Source: Symsagittifera roscoffensis (taxonomy: Eukaryota; Xenacoelomorpha; Acoela; Convolutidae). From it: DNA of 64,000 nt. Below are positions 33,750-45,819 of this stretch, one piece after another (position 1 is the stretch's first letter; each line of letters opens with the position of its first letter). Made by a program: the position numbers and the translations under genes. The stretch covers positions 71,859,465 through 71,923,464 of the forward strand of contig NC_087064.1 in NCBI RefSeq assembly GCF_963678635.1, in the 5' to 3' direction. Under the pieces are notes generated by a model. The model saw only the letters and a program-made list of their open reading frames with translations. It was not told the DNA's origin and searched no databases.

Positions 33750-34895
33750 ATTTTCGAAAATGTTGTCGACTTTTTTATAGGTCGCCCAAATTGATTTTCC
33801 GAGCTCTCACAAATCAGTATAGAGACCCAACTGTGCTAAATGCTAACTCGCAGCTCATTTAGTTCTGCGCCGCAGGCAAGTTTTTGAAAAACAAAAACAG
33901 GCAAAAAAGGCGTTACCAGCAATTTGACCAAAAAATTGCCTATTTTCGGCCGGCTCTCTCCCCTCAAAATTAGTTAAAAAAATAATCACCGAAGAGTCAG
34001 TCTGCCAAAAATTCCAAAGGGGGACCCTTCGGGTTGCCAGGGAGTCGAATTCCTGAAGGGTTGTGTCCGCCAACCACTTCCACACCCGCTAAATCCGCTA
34101 CTGCTTAAAAGCATCATTTGTTAAAATCAATATATTTTGCTTTTCTGATTATATTTGAATTTTTCTCTGGTGGCTACACAAACGAGCTGAAGCATAGGAA
34201 ATTTTGCGAAGTATCGCACCGTTTTTTACATACTCTGACCGCTTTCAACCTCATATCGCACTGTCTTCAAAGAAATTCAATTGATAATTTAATGGCACAA
34301 ATTTTTTTAGGATTATAATCTATTTTTAATGGATTATAAACAATTATTTTGTAATTTTACGATACATTTTACGATTTCGATACATGGGCGCTTGGTGCGG
34401 GAGGATATCAAGTCGACATGATCTTATGTTGGCAAATGAACGATAAAAATTTGGAATGATTTATTTGAACTTAAGGTGTTTATAATGATCAAGATTACAA
34501 TAAAAAAATTGTGCGTAGCATCGTCCTTAAATCCCATGAAAACATCAAAAACATCAAAAGTCGTATTTCCCGGAAACTCAAATAATTTTTCTAAAACTTT
34601 CGAAAGTTATCCTCTCCCAGAACTCAAGATTACATCGGAAAAGAAGAATAAAAAAAATACTTTCCAATTTCTTAATTTTTTTGGTCATGAAATACTGTGA
34701 TTGCTAAGTGTACAAAACCGTGTGAACTAGTTCTGTTTTTTAGAAAAAAACTTCAAAAAACATAGTTTGAACTTTCTAATCATTTGAATTGGTTCAATTC
34801 AAATGATTTTTCCTAAAAATGAGTACGCGCTGAATGTATATCATTTTGAAAACTGCAGTGAAAACGCAAATAGTCAGAAATTAATGAGACTCTGA
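33750..34895. repeat. Segmental duplication unit X, copy 2
   Basis: 33900-34890 matches 13981-14960. Its first ~150 bp (33750-33905) also matches, in inverted orientation, a block at about 37964-38110 (gagctcggaaaatcaattt... / ...cctgcggc). Unit X therefore begins with a decayed mobile-element fragment ending 'aaatccgctactgc' near 34110. Confidence 0.7.
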
Positions 34896-34996
34896 GTCTA
34901 TCGGAACTCCCTACTAGAAGAGAAGATTGAAAGAGATAAGAGACAATTAGACGCAAGGCAACCTAATTTTAATCAAAAAGGCGAAGTAATAGTTCA

Positions 34997-35998
34997 ATCA
35001 ACCATAAATGTAATTTTCATAATATCAAGGTCAATGCAACAGGTTCTAACACACACCAGGTACAGAATAATAAAAGTAATTTTCGTGTTTTTTTGAGTCT
35101 TTCAGTTCTAAATTGCTCATTTTTTTTTAGATCGCCAGTTTTCAAGACTGCTCAAATAAGCTTGATTTGATCCAACCGTAGCCCTCATACTATGTTCGCC
35201 ATTCATTTTTTGCCGCCTTGGTGCTGAGTTTTTCCTTGATTCACATTGGCTGCAGCAGCTTTTTGCGCCCTAAAGTATGCAATATGAACATAAAAACTAC
35301 CTAAAAATTGTCATCAATTGAATATAAAATGATGTGATTTTTCTTCAGTTATATATAAATCAATGATTCACCTGGCTGGAAAGCTGCCCGATTTCACTTG
35401 ACCAGTTCCGTTATTTTCGGCAGCGTTGCTCATGATTCTGGCAGCAGCACTTGTGGTCATTGGGTTTGCTTCAGCAGGCATGATGATAGTTCGAACTGGA
35501 AAAACAGATACAGCTTCTGCTAGACGTTATAGTGTAATTTAAGTTAAAACAATATCTCCATTTTTGGTTTTTATAATCATAGTTGAATTTTGTTGTCCTA
35601 CATTGTCATTTTTTTCTGATATCATAAGTTGCTTTTTCAGCTCGTAAAGTACTTTTTATTAACCTGTTTTCAGTTAATTTTTATATGATTGATTTTCAAA
35701 ACGTGAAAACTAAATTTTTAGTAGAAACTGTTTCTTCGGATCTCTGTTAAAGTTCTGTGAAAACGAATGCACTTATCAAAGTAAATAGTATAAAAACACC
35801 TAATTTTTGAGATAATCTAACAAAGTGACTGTACATGTTGAAAACAATTATTTCGTTTCTCAGATTTATCAAAAATGTCTTTTGTAGAAATCAGACGCCA
35901 CTTTTGGATAGGACTTGGATAATGTTTTTTTCTTCTTGTTTGTTCAAAAATGATTTCATGCTAGTCCATTTTTTTACGGTTTGCACTCAAGAATTATA
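34997..35998. repeat. Segmental duplication unit Y, copy 2 (SMP-like gene segment)
   Basis: Matches 9526-10572 in the same orientation, including both SMP-like exons and their splice sites. Exons and introns have similar levels of difference by eye, so relative constraint cannot be judged without an alignment. Confidence 0.75.
35203..35495 (-). CDS. SMP (seed maturation protein-like) domain protein, last two exons, copy 2
   Basis: Minus-strand exon 35372-35495 (acceptor tttttccag, donor GTGAAT) encodes IIMPAEANPMTTSAAARIMS, followed by a segment ending GTGQVKSGSFPAR. Exon 35203-35269 (acceptor actttag) encodes AQKAAAANVNQGKTQHQGGKK and a stop. It is closer to the SMP pattern than copy 1 (SGSF kept, one extra codon in the first exon). 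No 5' exon is recognised between 35500 and 37000; that region holds transposon-like sequence. Copy 1 and copy 2 share splice phases, so they descend from one gene. The role is unknown. In plants such proteins accumulate in desiccating seeds; extending that to this animal is speculation. Confidence 0.65.
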
Positions 35999-37131
35999 AA
36001 GTTTTGATGCAAAAACAGATTGTGTGCCAAACATGCAAAAAAGTAGCATAAGAAGTTCTTCAAGGAATTTGATTTTATTTGGGCTGTTAAAAGTTTGACG
36101 AGGAGCTCTAAATCAACGGTTCTGCTTGGGAGATTTTTGTAACGAATTTCCTTCATTTTACAGAAGAGGGGAGTTCAAAATATCCCATAATTTTGACCGC
36201 CGCAGTACAGCGAACAGTACAGAATACAATACCAACACGGGGTAGGACCACAAAATTTGGAGCTTTTTATCGCGGCGAAGCAGCGACTTGAACGAAGTTA
36301 GCCGACTGGCAACGATAACTTGAAAAGTCGGCCGGTAGTCTTTCACCAATAGACTAAATTTGGAACTTGCGCGACTCTTCTTACACTTTAGAATATGTGA
36401 GCAGCCAACAACAACTTAGATACAGATTATTTGATTTGACCTATCAACGAACTTACGTTTTTGTTTTGATCCGTTGATGGATTTCAAAAGTTTTATAAGA
36501 ATGGGATTTTTTTTCAGAGTGATTTAAAACAGTAAGCGCCGATTTAATAACTGAGTAAATATTTGAAATTTGGCATATGTGATCATTGAATTCACCATCT
36601 GATACAAAACAAGTAAACCTATCGAAATTAATTAAATTTGCAACGTTGTTATCTAAATTTAGCGAGAATATCGCATGTCACGTTATCTCTGCAACATGTT
36701 TTTGCCACTGGTGCGTTATGGGAACCGGTGAAGCGCTACTCCAAGTACGAGGAAGAACGAAATATGTCTACCAATTTTTTTCTTGCTGCTGCCGGTTGGA
36801 GCAAAGTAAAGTTCCAGAATATATTCGATGTGTGAAGTCATTGAAAATTTTAAGCGAAATTTGAAGACTCCATTTTTGTAAATATTTTTTGTAATTCTTA
36901 GTAAATTTTGTAGAACTTTGGAAAAAAGTGTAATTTTATTATATTCTTATTCTTATTTATTTATTTTTATGGTGGTAGGTCACATTCACCTCATATTTGT
37001 CTAGTCTATTCTGAACACAAAAACAATCAGACCAGCTTACTCGACATTCACTTTAACTTTTGAAAAACAAGCACGACCGATAGAGAAGTATTATCACTCT
37101 TGACCCTTTACGAGCTCTCTTTTAGGAACCT
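35999..37131. other. Repeat-like DNA with no supported gene
   Basis: Minus-strand and plus-strand short frames (36158-36349, 36586-36864, 36638-36835) show no recognisable family. The block 36170-36260 (ttttgaccgccgcagtacagcg...) is GC-richer and looks like a transposon piece. Simple T-rich and TTA-rich stretches occur near 36900-36970. Confidence 0.35.
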
Positions 37132-38584
37132 GCACTGACAAAAATGGTTTCCAGTCGATTTAAATTGATTTTAAATCGATTTTAAATTGATCCAAATCAT
37201 TTAACCATGTACATTTTACGCGCTTAAATGGATTTTAAATCGATTTAAATCGATCTTTTTGAAAATTTTAAATCGATTTAATTGTCTAAAAAATCGATTT
37301 AAATCGATTTCGTTGGATTTTCCGACTCACTGAAATCCATGCGAATCTCACTTAAATCCATCAGAATCTCACTTAAATCCATTTTAAATCGATTTAAATC
37401 AATCTTTTTGAAAATTTTAAATCGATTAAAGTGTCTAAAAAATCGATTTAAATCGATTTCGATGGATTTTACGACTCACTAAAATTGATTTTTTTTGTTA
37501 ACAAGGCAAAAAAATTATGCAATTTAGAAAACTAATTGAAATACTTTATTCTTGATTTTTTAAATAAAAACACGCGTGCCAGATGTTTCAGAATTCAAGA
37601 AATAAATTAAAAAAAGGTAATATAAATCAGATTATGAGCTCAAAAATATGCAATAAAATTATTCAAAAACTATCAATGTAAATAAGATATTGAGCAAAAA
37701 CAAATGTATTAAATAGAGAAAAAGTTCGCTAAAAATCGTATTCAAAACTCTAGCCTACAAAAATGATGACAACAACTATTCCTGCAGGCTTTTTCAAAAC
37801 TATTAATCTGGATAAGTTGAATATTTAAAAAAAATTTTTGAATCTAAGCTTTCACTGTCATAAAGGTTTGAAAATTGGGTAGAATTTTGAAATAATTGAA
37901 GCTACTTGAAAGTAATTAAGTCTCTTAAATATTTGATGGCATCTATAAAAGCCTGGTTTTGGTTTGTTTTTTCAAAGTTTTGCCTGCGGCCACAGACATT
38001 TTCGCCAAAAAAGGGGGTCTTTTTACTGCTTTGAGAGAGCTCGGAAAATCAATTTGGTCGACTTAAAAAAAAGCCGAAAAAGTTTTCGAAATTTTTTTGA
38101 AAATCCCCCCCTCGAGAAAATCCTAGATCCGCCCCCTGGCTATTATAATTAGTGTAGATACCTAGTAAGAGTCAAAATTTTAACTGATGGGGGTATGGGG
38201 GACGGCTGATTTTGTTTTACAAGCATTTTAGTCAATTTTGGCATATGTAACGACACGTAACAAAACTTTTCATTTTTTCCTGCCATTCGAAAATTTGAAG
38301 AAAAAAAGAAGTGAAAAAAAAATCCATTTAAATCGATTTAAAATCGATTTCGATCGATTTCATTTTAGGTCAGATTTAAGATCCATTCAAATGGATTTAA
38401 AATCGACTGGAATCGTTTTTTTTAGCGTTGAAAATAAATCGATTTAAATCGACTTAAAATCGATCCAAATCGATCTGAATTTTTTTGTTTTGATTAATTA
38501 ATTTTTTACAACTTAAATCGATTTCAATCTTATCTGCATACTTTTTTCATACTAAAATCGATCGAAATCCATTTTTGTCAGTGC
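37132..38584. mobile_element. Non-autonomous element with 16-bp inverted ends and ATCGATTTAAAT arrays
   Basis: Ends are perfect inverted repeats: gcactgacaaaaatgg at 37132-37147 and ccatttttgtcagtgc at 38569-38584. Inside both ends are dense arrays of variants of 'aaatcgatttaaatcgattt' (37150-37495 and 38320-38570). A ~150-bp internal unit is repeated twice at about 37220-37495. The middle holds AT-rich DNA and a nested fragment (37964-38150) ending 'ctagatccgccccctgg'. No transposase frame is present, so it would depend on a partner. I found no clear target-site duplication at the outer edges. Confidence 0.65.
37964..38150. repeat. Nested repeat fragment ending 'ctagatccgccccctgg'
   Basis: Contains 'gagctcggaaaatcaattt' and 'cccctcgagaaaatcctagatccgcc'. 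The first matches 33750-33905 inverted. The second recurs at 50634-50665 and marks one end of a dispersed repeat family. Confidence 0.5.
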
Positions 38585-40433
38585 GGGAAGTTAAAATGGG
38601 TTGGAAAAAAGAACCATACGCCATAGATGTTTCAAGTCACTTTCCGTGAAAATGATCTAGTAAATTGGTTTCAAATATTACGAGCAGAATCAAAAGTATC
38701 AAAATAAGAAAAAAATAATCTACCATTGTATATCATTTGTTGAGAAAAAGAGCGAGTATAATCATTTATCAATTGATTTTAATTGATTTTTGCCCAATTT
38801 AGAAAATCTGGTTCTGACATAATAGATCAAAAACGCTTGATAATTTACTCAAATGTTAACGCTTGAAACTGAATGCGGGTTTTATCGTAAGAAATAAAAA
38901 AAAACTGTTTAATAAAAATGTTCTACAGTTTTTATAATAACCCAGGCTTCATATATGGATTTTGAGTAATTTCTCAAGGTTGCACCAAATTAACTTATCA
39001 TCATTTTAAAGCGCAGAACGATATTTGGATCGAAATAAACACTCTAAAATATTTAGTTTTTGTAAGCATTTTTTCATTGGTACGCATAACTAGTTCCTGA
39101 GTACCCAAAGCTTGAAGAACAGTTGATTGAAAAACATCAAAAACCCTGATTTTTATTGCATTTTGAGTTATGATGATTATGTTTTTTACATATGTAGAAA
39201 ATGTTTAACCCATTTTTTTTTCACGAAATATTCCATATTTGTTTTGCATAACTGTTTAATTTATACCTAGCTTAATTACACGTAAATTTCCCGCAATGAG
39301 GTTTCAAAGTTAATAATCGATTATCATCGATTTTCGTTGTCAAAAACGTTGTCAATCTTTTCGACCATAATTAGACTTTGGGAACGCGCAATCGATTGCA
39401 GTCCAGTATAGTCCATTTTATACCAAAAATTTCTAAATCGATTAGAGTTCATTAATATCCATAATAATATGGATTATACACTGTACAATCTTTTGCCTTT
39501 TATTTGTGAAGTTTGCTTAATTATCGGCTACTCGATTTCTAAATCTAATACAACCTATGTATTGGTGTCAACGCAAAACTAACAGCTCCCTCCCCCATAT
39601 TTAACCCAAGAAATTTCAAATTTTTCGGGATGTTGAAAAAACTGATCAAGTATACACCTTTCCCCGAATTCACTACCCCTTTACACATATGCCCACAGCA
39701 CCTCGCACACACACTAACACACACCACCCCTCACCCCATCCCATATATTCTACTGGCAGTTACCCCCCCCCCCCTATTTTAAATACCCCCCTCCCCCCTC
39801 AACACCAATCTGCCGCCCCAAAACTAAGGGAAGGCGCGATGTAAGTGGAGTATGTTGAGTTTTGCGCATTTTTAAAGCGTTGGCGGTTTGATTTTAAAAA
39901 TACAAGTTTCAAGTTAAATCGTTGAGAAGGCATATATAAAGAGATACGTAACCGGGTAAGGGTGAAAAGAAAAAACAATTGAAAAAAAATTAAGAAACTA
40001 AACAAAAAATTAAGAAAAAGCCCTTAAAGGAGAGGAGGTAATTGTGTGTGAAGTGGGGGACAAGAATACTGCAAGACAGAAATTATTTAAAGAACAAGTA
40101 GCAAACAGTACTTGTTACTACAAACTAATTGCATATCTCAATTTAGCGATTGCAGCGTCCAATTTTTGAATTTATACGGAGTCATTTTAAAAAACCGGTT
40201 CTTACAATCTAATGTTGGATGCAAAAATGTTGAGACTTTAAATACATTTTAAAAATTCCTCGCCCCTTGATTTTGGTAGAGCAAGTGCTTAACATGAAAT
40301 TTTCAACTACTCCTTCGCTTGCATATGACATAAAAATTGGCGTGATAATTTTAATATCTGTTCACGCTACATGCGGTAAACTGTTGCACATTCTTTCTAA
40401 CTCACCTTTTAACATTGACCTCAAGAATTAGCT
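38585..40433. other. AT-rich stretch with simple C-rich tracts, no gene
   Basis: No supported coding region. A run of C (about 39765-39776, with further short C-runs to 39800) lies in a pyrimidine-rich stretch. The region 40300-40430 leads into the Tc1-like transposase. Confidence 0.35.
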
Positions 40434-41345
40434 ATGCCAGCAACAAATGACGATTATTTTTTGTACAATTCTTTGCAGATATCAAGGTCCACCTACTACC
40501 GAAAATTAAAAGAGATACGTGAAGGAAAACCCCTTGATCGAAAAAAGGGAAGCGGAAGACCTCGAAAAACAGCTGGTAATTTGTTGAAAAAAACTGCCTC
40601 AATAGCTTTAAAAAGTTTGTATATTTCTGCCCAGAAAATTGCGCTTAAACTTAAAACCGAGGATGGCATAAATGTACACAAAGCCACGGTTCAGCGTACA
40701 TTAAAAATAAGTACATTTGGAGAAAATTCTAGAAAAAACCTGGGAATAACCGCCATCCATGAGGAAAAACTAATCTTTTTTGCAAAAAACTGGAAAAATT
40801 ATGGCATCGAGGATGTGCAGAAACAAATTGACAGTCTGGTATTCAAAAATTGGCAAAAAATTAACAATTTCAGCTCCCAATTTCCCAAAGAAAGTGATGG
40901 TGTGGGGAGCAATTTCAGTCCGAGTATTCTTAAAATCTGAAAATAGTCGATGGACCAGGAAATATAAAAGGGCTTAAATATCGTCATATCCTGGAGAGAA
41001 TTTTTTCCGTTCGCTGACGCACCTTTTTCAGAGGGCTGGATCTTGCAGCAAGACGGTGCTCGCCCACACATGTCAAATTTTACTAAGAACTGGATGGAGG
41101 ACAATCATGTCCAAACTTTGCAATGGTCGCCAAACTCAGCTGACCTATCATCCATTGAAAATGTTTGTAACATTCTCGAACATGCTGTGGGAAAAACTCA
41201 CCAACAAATATCGAAGAGTTGAGGAGATATATGATCGAATGCCAAGATGAAGTGACTGCACAAATGAGGTTAAAGTTAATGAAGTCAATTTCAAGCACAC
41301 TTTTAAATGTTATTCGTTCCCATGTAAATCAAATCACTGCCTAGT
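40434..41345 (+). pseudogene. Tc1/mariner-type transposase, broken
   Basis: The N-terminal half is open (40434 to ~40830): a helix-turn-helix region (LQISRSTYYRKLKEIREGK), then a GRPRK AT-hook-like motif (GSGRPRKTAG, residues ~40-49) and a second HTH-like part (KATVQRTLK). After a frameshift near 40820 the catalytic half follows in other frames: VMVWGAIS near 40895, QQDGARPHMS near 41047-41076 with the second catalytic Asp, and a degenerate SPNSADLSSIENV near 41131-41168 where the third acidic residue is expected. The first catalytic Asp segment is damaged. It would cut and paste its element at TA sites in active relatives. Terminal inverted repeats were not confidently found. Confidence 0.75.
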
Positions 41346-43300
41346 CATACTCGGTTGTAGCCATTTTTCGTGCCTATTCTGTTTTATATTATAAGTTTCT
41401 TTATGACTTTCCATTTATGAGAAACTTTCAGTTATTCCAGTCTCATTTTTTTTTGCATCGAACTGTACTTTATACCATTATAATCCATTATAATCGGTTT
41501 GTTTAAAATAATTTAATTACTATTTATTTAATAATCAATTATTAATACAATAAAATTATTAATACAGTAAATTTTTATGAAAACAGACCGTATGAATCCA
41601 TAATAATTGATTAAAATATTATTGGATGACTTTTCCGACTTGGAAACTCATTGCGAGATGAAAGTGAGGAATATGTTTGCTCGGACTGGTTTTTTATTCA
41701 GAACAATTTTTAAAAGAAAACGTTCTGTTGTGCGGTCAACTTCTGATTCTATGTGGGCCCTTCGATTGCATAGCACTATATTAACCTTCCGCATTTTTAT
41801 TGAGGCTTAAAGTGTAACTCGCGTTGTTTACGAGTGGCAATTTACCGCGCACTACAATTTGTTCCAAATTGAGTTTAGGAAAGCTGATTACTCTTATTTA
41901 TTTTATTGATTTTGTAAGAGACTCAAAATTTTGCGCTTAAAACTTGAATTTAATAGCCCAACTTTCATAGTTTGCAAACATTTCTTTAACCAAAAAGTTT
42001 TCGAGAACAGTTAGTGGGCAGTCGGAATATTCAAGCTTTGTCCCGATATGTGCATTTGCGAAAAAATTGAGGGAACGCGGCATTTCGCAAACACATGCAG
42101 ATGAACAGCCACTATTCAGTTGCTGTAAAATCATACCTCGTGGCTTACAGATAACGCTTTTCGTTGAGTTCCGTAAGATGGATAAAATGCTCGTTATACA
42201 TTTTCATACGACTAAAAAAATCGTATGATATTAGCATGGCAAGCTTTTTTCCGTTTATGGAAGCTGCATGATAAGTACTTTCTATTCAAAAATTCGTTAA
42301 GTTTTACTAAAACACTGTTACTTTTTTTGAATTATCCCAAAAAAATTTTTAAAAAGTTTTTTTATTTTGGTGAAAAAATTTATGGAATTCAGCTTTTCTC
42401 TTTTTAATGGATGTTTACACAAGCTACTGCAGTATGGATGATGCTCTTTTTTGAAATCATGTAACAGAAATTAAAGTGGCGAAGTTCTTCCAGAACTTCT
42501 GAATGCTCTGACCGCCATGAAAATTTACCGCCGACACGCTAATTTTTTTTCTATTAATAACACAAAACTAGATATAACTAGTTGGCCTCATTTTAGTTAG
42601 CATTTATTGTAATCTGAATCAATTCGTTGCAACACTAAGCACGCTAAGTACAAAAAAAATGGTTATTCTGCGCACGTCAAGCAACCCAAAAGGCTACCAT
42701 ATCCACCCTTCAAACCATCATAGCTTAACAAAAAATACAGCATTGGAGCTCAAGGTTATAGAAAATTGATGATGCAATATCAAATTTGTCTGGAGAAAAG
42801 TAGAAACCGAACCACCCTCACCTGCTTCGAAACTCAAAAATCATCTTCACGTGCTTCGAAACCAGTAGCGTGCCGAGGGGAGGGGGGTGACCGCTTCCTT
42901 CTCAATTCTGATGGCCAAGTTTTTCCAAAAGGTCCTTCCTTTGTTATAACTTCACGACATCCATTTTTGGCGTCAAACCTCAAAACTTTTATAAAGGCGC
43001 CTTTGGCGCCAATATATCTAATTTTGAGGGGGGAGCACACGTCAAAAAACTCAAATTTGGCCACCTTTTTTGGCCTATTTAAAAAAAAAAAATAGGGTCC
43101 TTATAGTATTTCCAGAGAGCTCGAACACAAAAATTGGTCGACCTAAAAACAAGGTCGTCAAAATTATTTTTTCCTGTTCGCAAAATATGCCTGTTTAAGT
43201 TTTAAAACGAAGCTATTTAAAATTTAAAAACGAACTAAGTGAAAGTATACATGGCCAAATAACGTCCGGGCGTTTCAACAAATCTGAGCCGGAAACTGTA
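41346..43300. other. Repeat-derived stretch, no supported gene
   Basis: Fragments of dispersed repeats: a weak copy of the palindromic family near 42010-42055 (gggcagtcggaatattcaagc), and a GC-richer block at 42860-43080 (gtagcgtgccgaggggagggg..., ggcgcctttggcgccaata) that recurs in part at 52030-52070. The short open frames show no domains. Confidence 0.4.
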
Positions 43301-43573
43301 AAAAAAATTGCATGTATTTCTTAAGCAGGTGCACAATAGCTGTTTTCATAAAAGAGCGAATATCTCAATTTTTGGTCCGGTCCTTTCGTGGATGAAGATA
43401 TGCGCTGAAAATGGGGAAAATTTGAAAATATCTCAAATAAAAAACCACACCGACACGGAAACAGGAAAGCGTATTCGGCAAGGTGATAAACAACTTGACC
43501 TTCAACGAGAAACAGTCGGTTCTAAACTGATCTTTTTGCTTGCCACGAATTTAAAACATCGCAAACTTATTCA

Positions 43574-44470
43574 ATGGCGAATCTCAATACTTTATTCGAT
43601 GAAATAAAAAATAAAGTAAATTTTGATCCTAAATTGAAAGGCCTATTACAAGGGCTAAATGAGAATGTAAAAGGTAAGGATGATATTATTGTTGAATTGC
43701 AAAATCGGGTGCCTTTTCTAGAGAATAAAGTAATGAAATGGAAAGATATAGCTCAGAAGATTGTGTTATTTTGCAAAATTTATCTTTACGATCCGGAAAT
43801 TTTATCCAAGATGTCCTGGCCTTTTTTAACGAAGTATTGGGCGTGGAGGTGATCAGCTACGACCTGAAGGCATGTCATCCCCTCGGTCCTGTGAGTCAAA
43901 ACCAAAAATTTGTGCTTATAGTGAAATTTGTCTACTTTGATATAAAAAAAACAGAATTTATGGCAGGAAAAAGTTATTGAAAGATTTTGCACCCTGTAAA
44001 TAAGCAACCAGTGTATAAAACAGAGAAGCTTACTCAGCGCGATTCAGAGCTTCTTGATTATTCTCGGGGTTTGGGAATGTACACAGTTACATATAATTGT
44101 GCTCCTCAAGTTTTCGTTTCGAAAGCAGATTGTGGATTTCAAAGGCCCAACTTAGTTGATATTAAGGATGCTGATCAAATTTTCAAAAACAAGAATCCAA
44201 TGACAGGCAAATATTGCTAGAAAACAAAATCCTCGTATGGTACAAGATAATCAAAACAACTTTTCTCGCCCTCCTATTGGTTCAGTGAGGAAACGTGAAA
44301 GAGAAATTACCCTAAAAAAAGTGCAAAGAAATCATCTGATTGATGAATTGTACAGTAGGGTATCGGATCCCGTCAAATTGGTGCAATTTGTGGAATCACT
44401 TCAAAGAGATTCTCCACAGTCAAAATTCGTCAACAAGGGAAATAATAATTATGAAAACGATTCTGATTAG
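43574..44470 (+). pseudogene. LINE ORF1, broken
   Basis: Starts MANLNTLFDEIKNKVNFDPK with a helical, probably coiled-coil N-terminus. A frameshift near 43740-43800 moves it to the frame holding YDLKACHPLGP and IVKFVYFDIK, typical of the RRM-like ORF1 of LINEs. A TGA at 43978 is followed in frame by LTQRDSELLDYSRGLGMYTV and VFVSKADCGFQRPNLVDIKD (to 44220), like the C-terminal ORF1 domain. A further frame (44237-44470) is Lys/Arg-rich. ORF1 binds element RNA in related elements. Confidence 0.65.
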
Positions 44471-44542
44471 TGGCAAAAGCTTTTCAACTCTATTTACAGT
44501 TTTTTTGCCGTAAATCTCTTTTGTTTCATTAGAAAAAACCTT

Positions 44543-45220
44543 TTGCGAGATATGACTGACATGACAACAACGCAAACAGCATTTTTCCTAAATTTTCAAT
44601 CCATAAGAGCCCATCATGACCAATTATCAGTTTTAATTGAATCCTTTGATAACAAGCCTGCATTAATCGGGCTGACTGAAACATGGCTCTCAGACAATGA
44701 CCCTATTGGCATATATAACTTAGAAGGTTATTACAATATTGTCTGTGCAAACCGCGTAAACGCTAGAGGTGGGGGCGTTGCAGCTTTCATTAAAACTGGC
44801 CTTAACTATAGTTATTTTAAATTACCAGTCAGTTTGGAGCACATCGCTATCAAAATGTGTTTTGTCAATCACACTACACTAAATGTTTGCATAATATATC
44901 GTCCACCAATTCTCAAATTAGAACTTTTTTGAATTTATTTGATGATTTATTGCTTGAATTGAAAGCATTAAGCGGTGAAATTTTGCTAATGGGTGATTTG
45001 AATGTCGATATTATAGGTAACAGGCGCAACTTTTTTGACTACAAAAATCTTCTGCTTTCTTTTGATTTAGAAGTTCAAAATATCGAGCCAACTAGAGTAA
45101 GTAAATCATCAAGTACATGCATTGACCATATAATTGCGGCGGAGTAAACTCAAGTAGCAACAATAAATTGTACTATTAGTGACCATTATGGACTTATGTG
45201 TGACCTAAAAATTGTTTCAG
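44543..45220 (+). pseudogene. LINE ORF2 endonuclease domain, broken
   Basis: AP-endonuclease-like (EEP) domain: FFLNFQSIRAHHDQLSVLI, GLTETWLSDNDPIG with the catalytic Glu, and GGGVAAFIKTGL near 44767-44802. After a frameshift near 44930 come LLMGDLNVDII (Asp/Asn pair) near 44985-45015, STCIDHIIA, and SDHYGLM near 45178. It would nick target DNA to prime reverse transcription. A stop at 45145 and later breaks make it inactive. Confidence 0.75.
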
Positions 45221-45819
45221 AAAAGCAAAACGTGGATTCTTATTATTCGGATTTCAACTATGATTTACTACTGAAAGATGATTATTGTTAAAATTTTTAT
45301 TTTCGCTAAAAAATCGATTGAACAAAATTAATGATGATGATCCTGACCTCTACATCATTGAAATGACCCAAATCTTGATTGATAAATTTTCAAAGTACTG
45401 CTTAAAAATGTCCGAAAAAAGAATAAAAACAACCACCCATGGATTAATCTGAAAATCAAGAAAATGATGAACAACCAAAATGTGTTACACAAAAAGTGGG
45501 TCCAGACACCATCCATTGAAAACAGAAATAATTTCACCTCATGTAGGAACAAGGTTATTAAGGCTATAACTGTGAGTAAACGCCGGTACTATGATAACTT
45601 GATGAAGATGAAGAAGAAAAACTCGAACTTTTGATACTTTAAAACATTTTTGTGGTAAAAAAAATGTAAATACTGCTTCGTTTGGTGTTAATGTTTTCAA
45701 TGAACACTTTGCTACTATTGGAGAAAAACTAACAGAAAACATCAAACAAAACGTGTATAGATCAAATTTTCCAGTTGATAAAAACACGTTTGTTATATAT
45801 GATACAAATCGATATGAGA

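Noticed and set aside
36586-36864. Plus-strand frame of 92 codons with Cys-rich stretch
   Set aside because: No recognisable domain, overlaps another frame, and lies in repeat-like DNA; I considered a hAT transposase remnant but could not support it.
37150-38570. CRISPR-like array (regular short repeats)
   Set aside because: The repeats are contiguous variants without unique spacers, lie inside inverted ends, and the window is eukaryotic.
39477-41590. Terminal inverted repeats for the Tc1-like element
   Set aside because: Candidate ends ('cactgtac...' near 39477 and sequences near 41460-41590) do not match convincingly.
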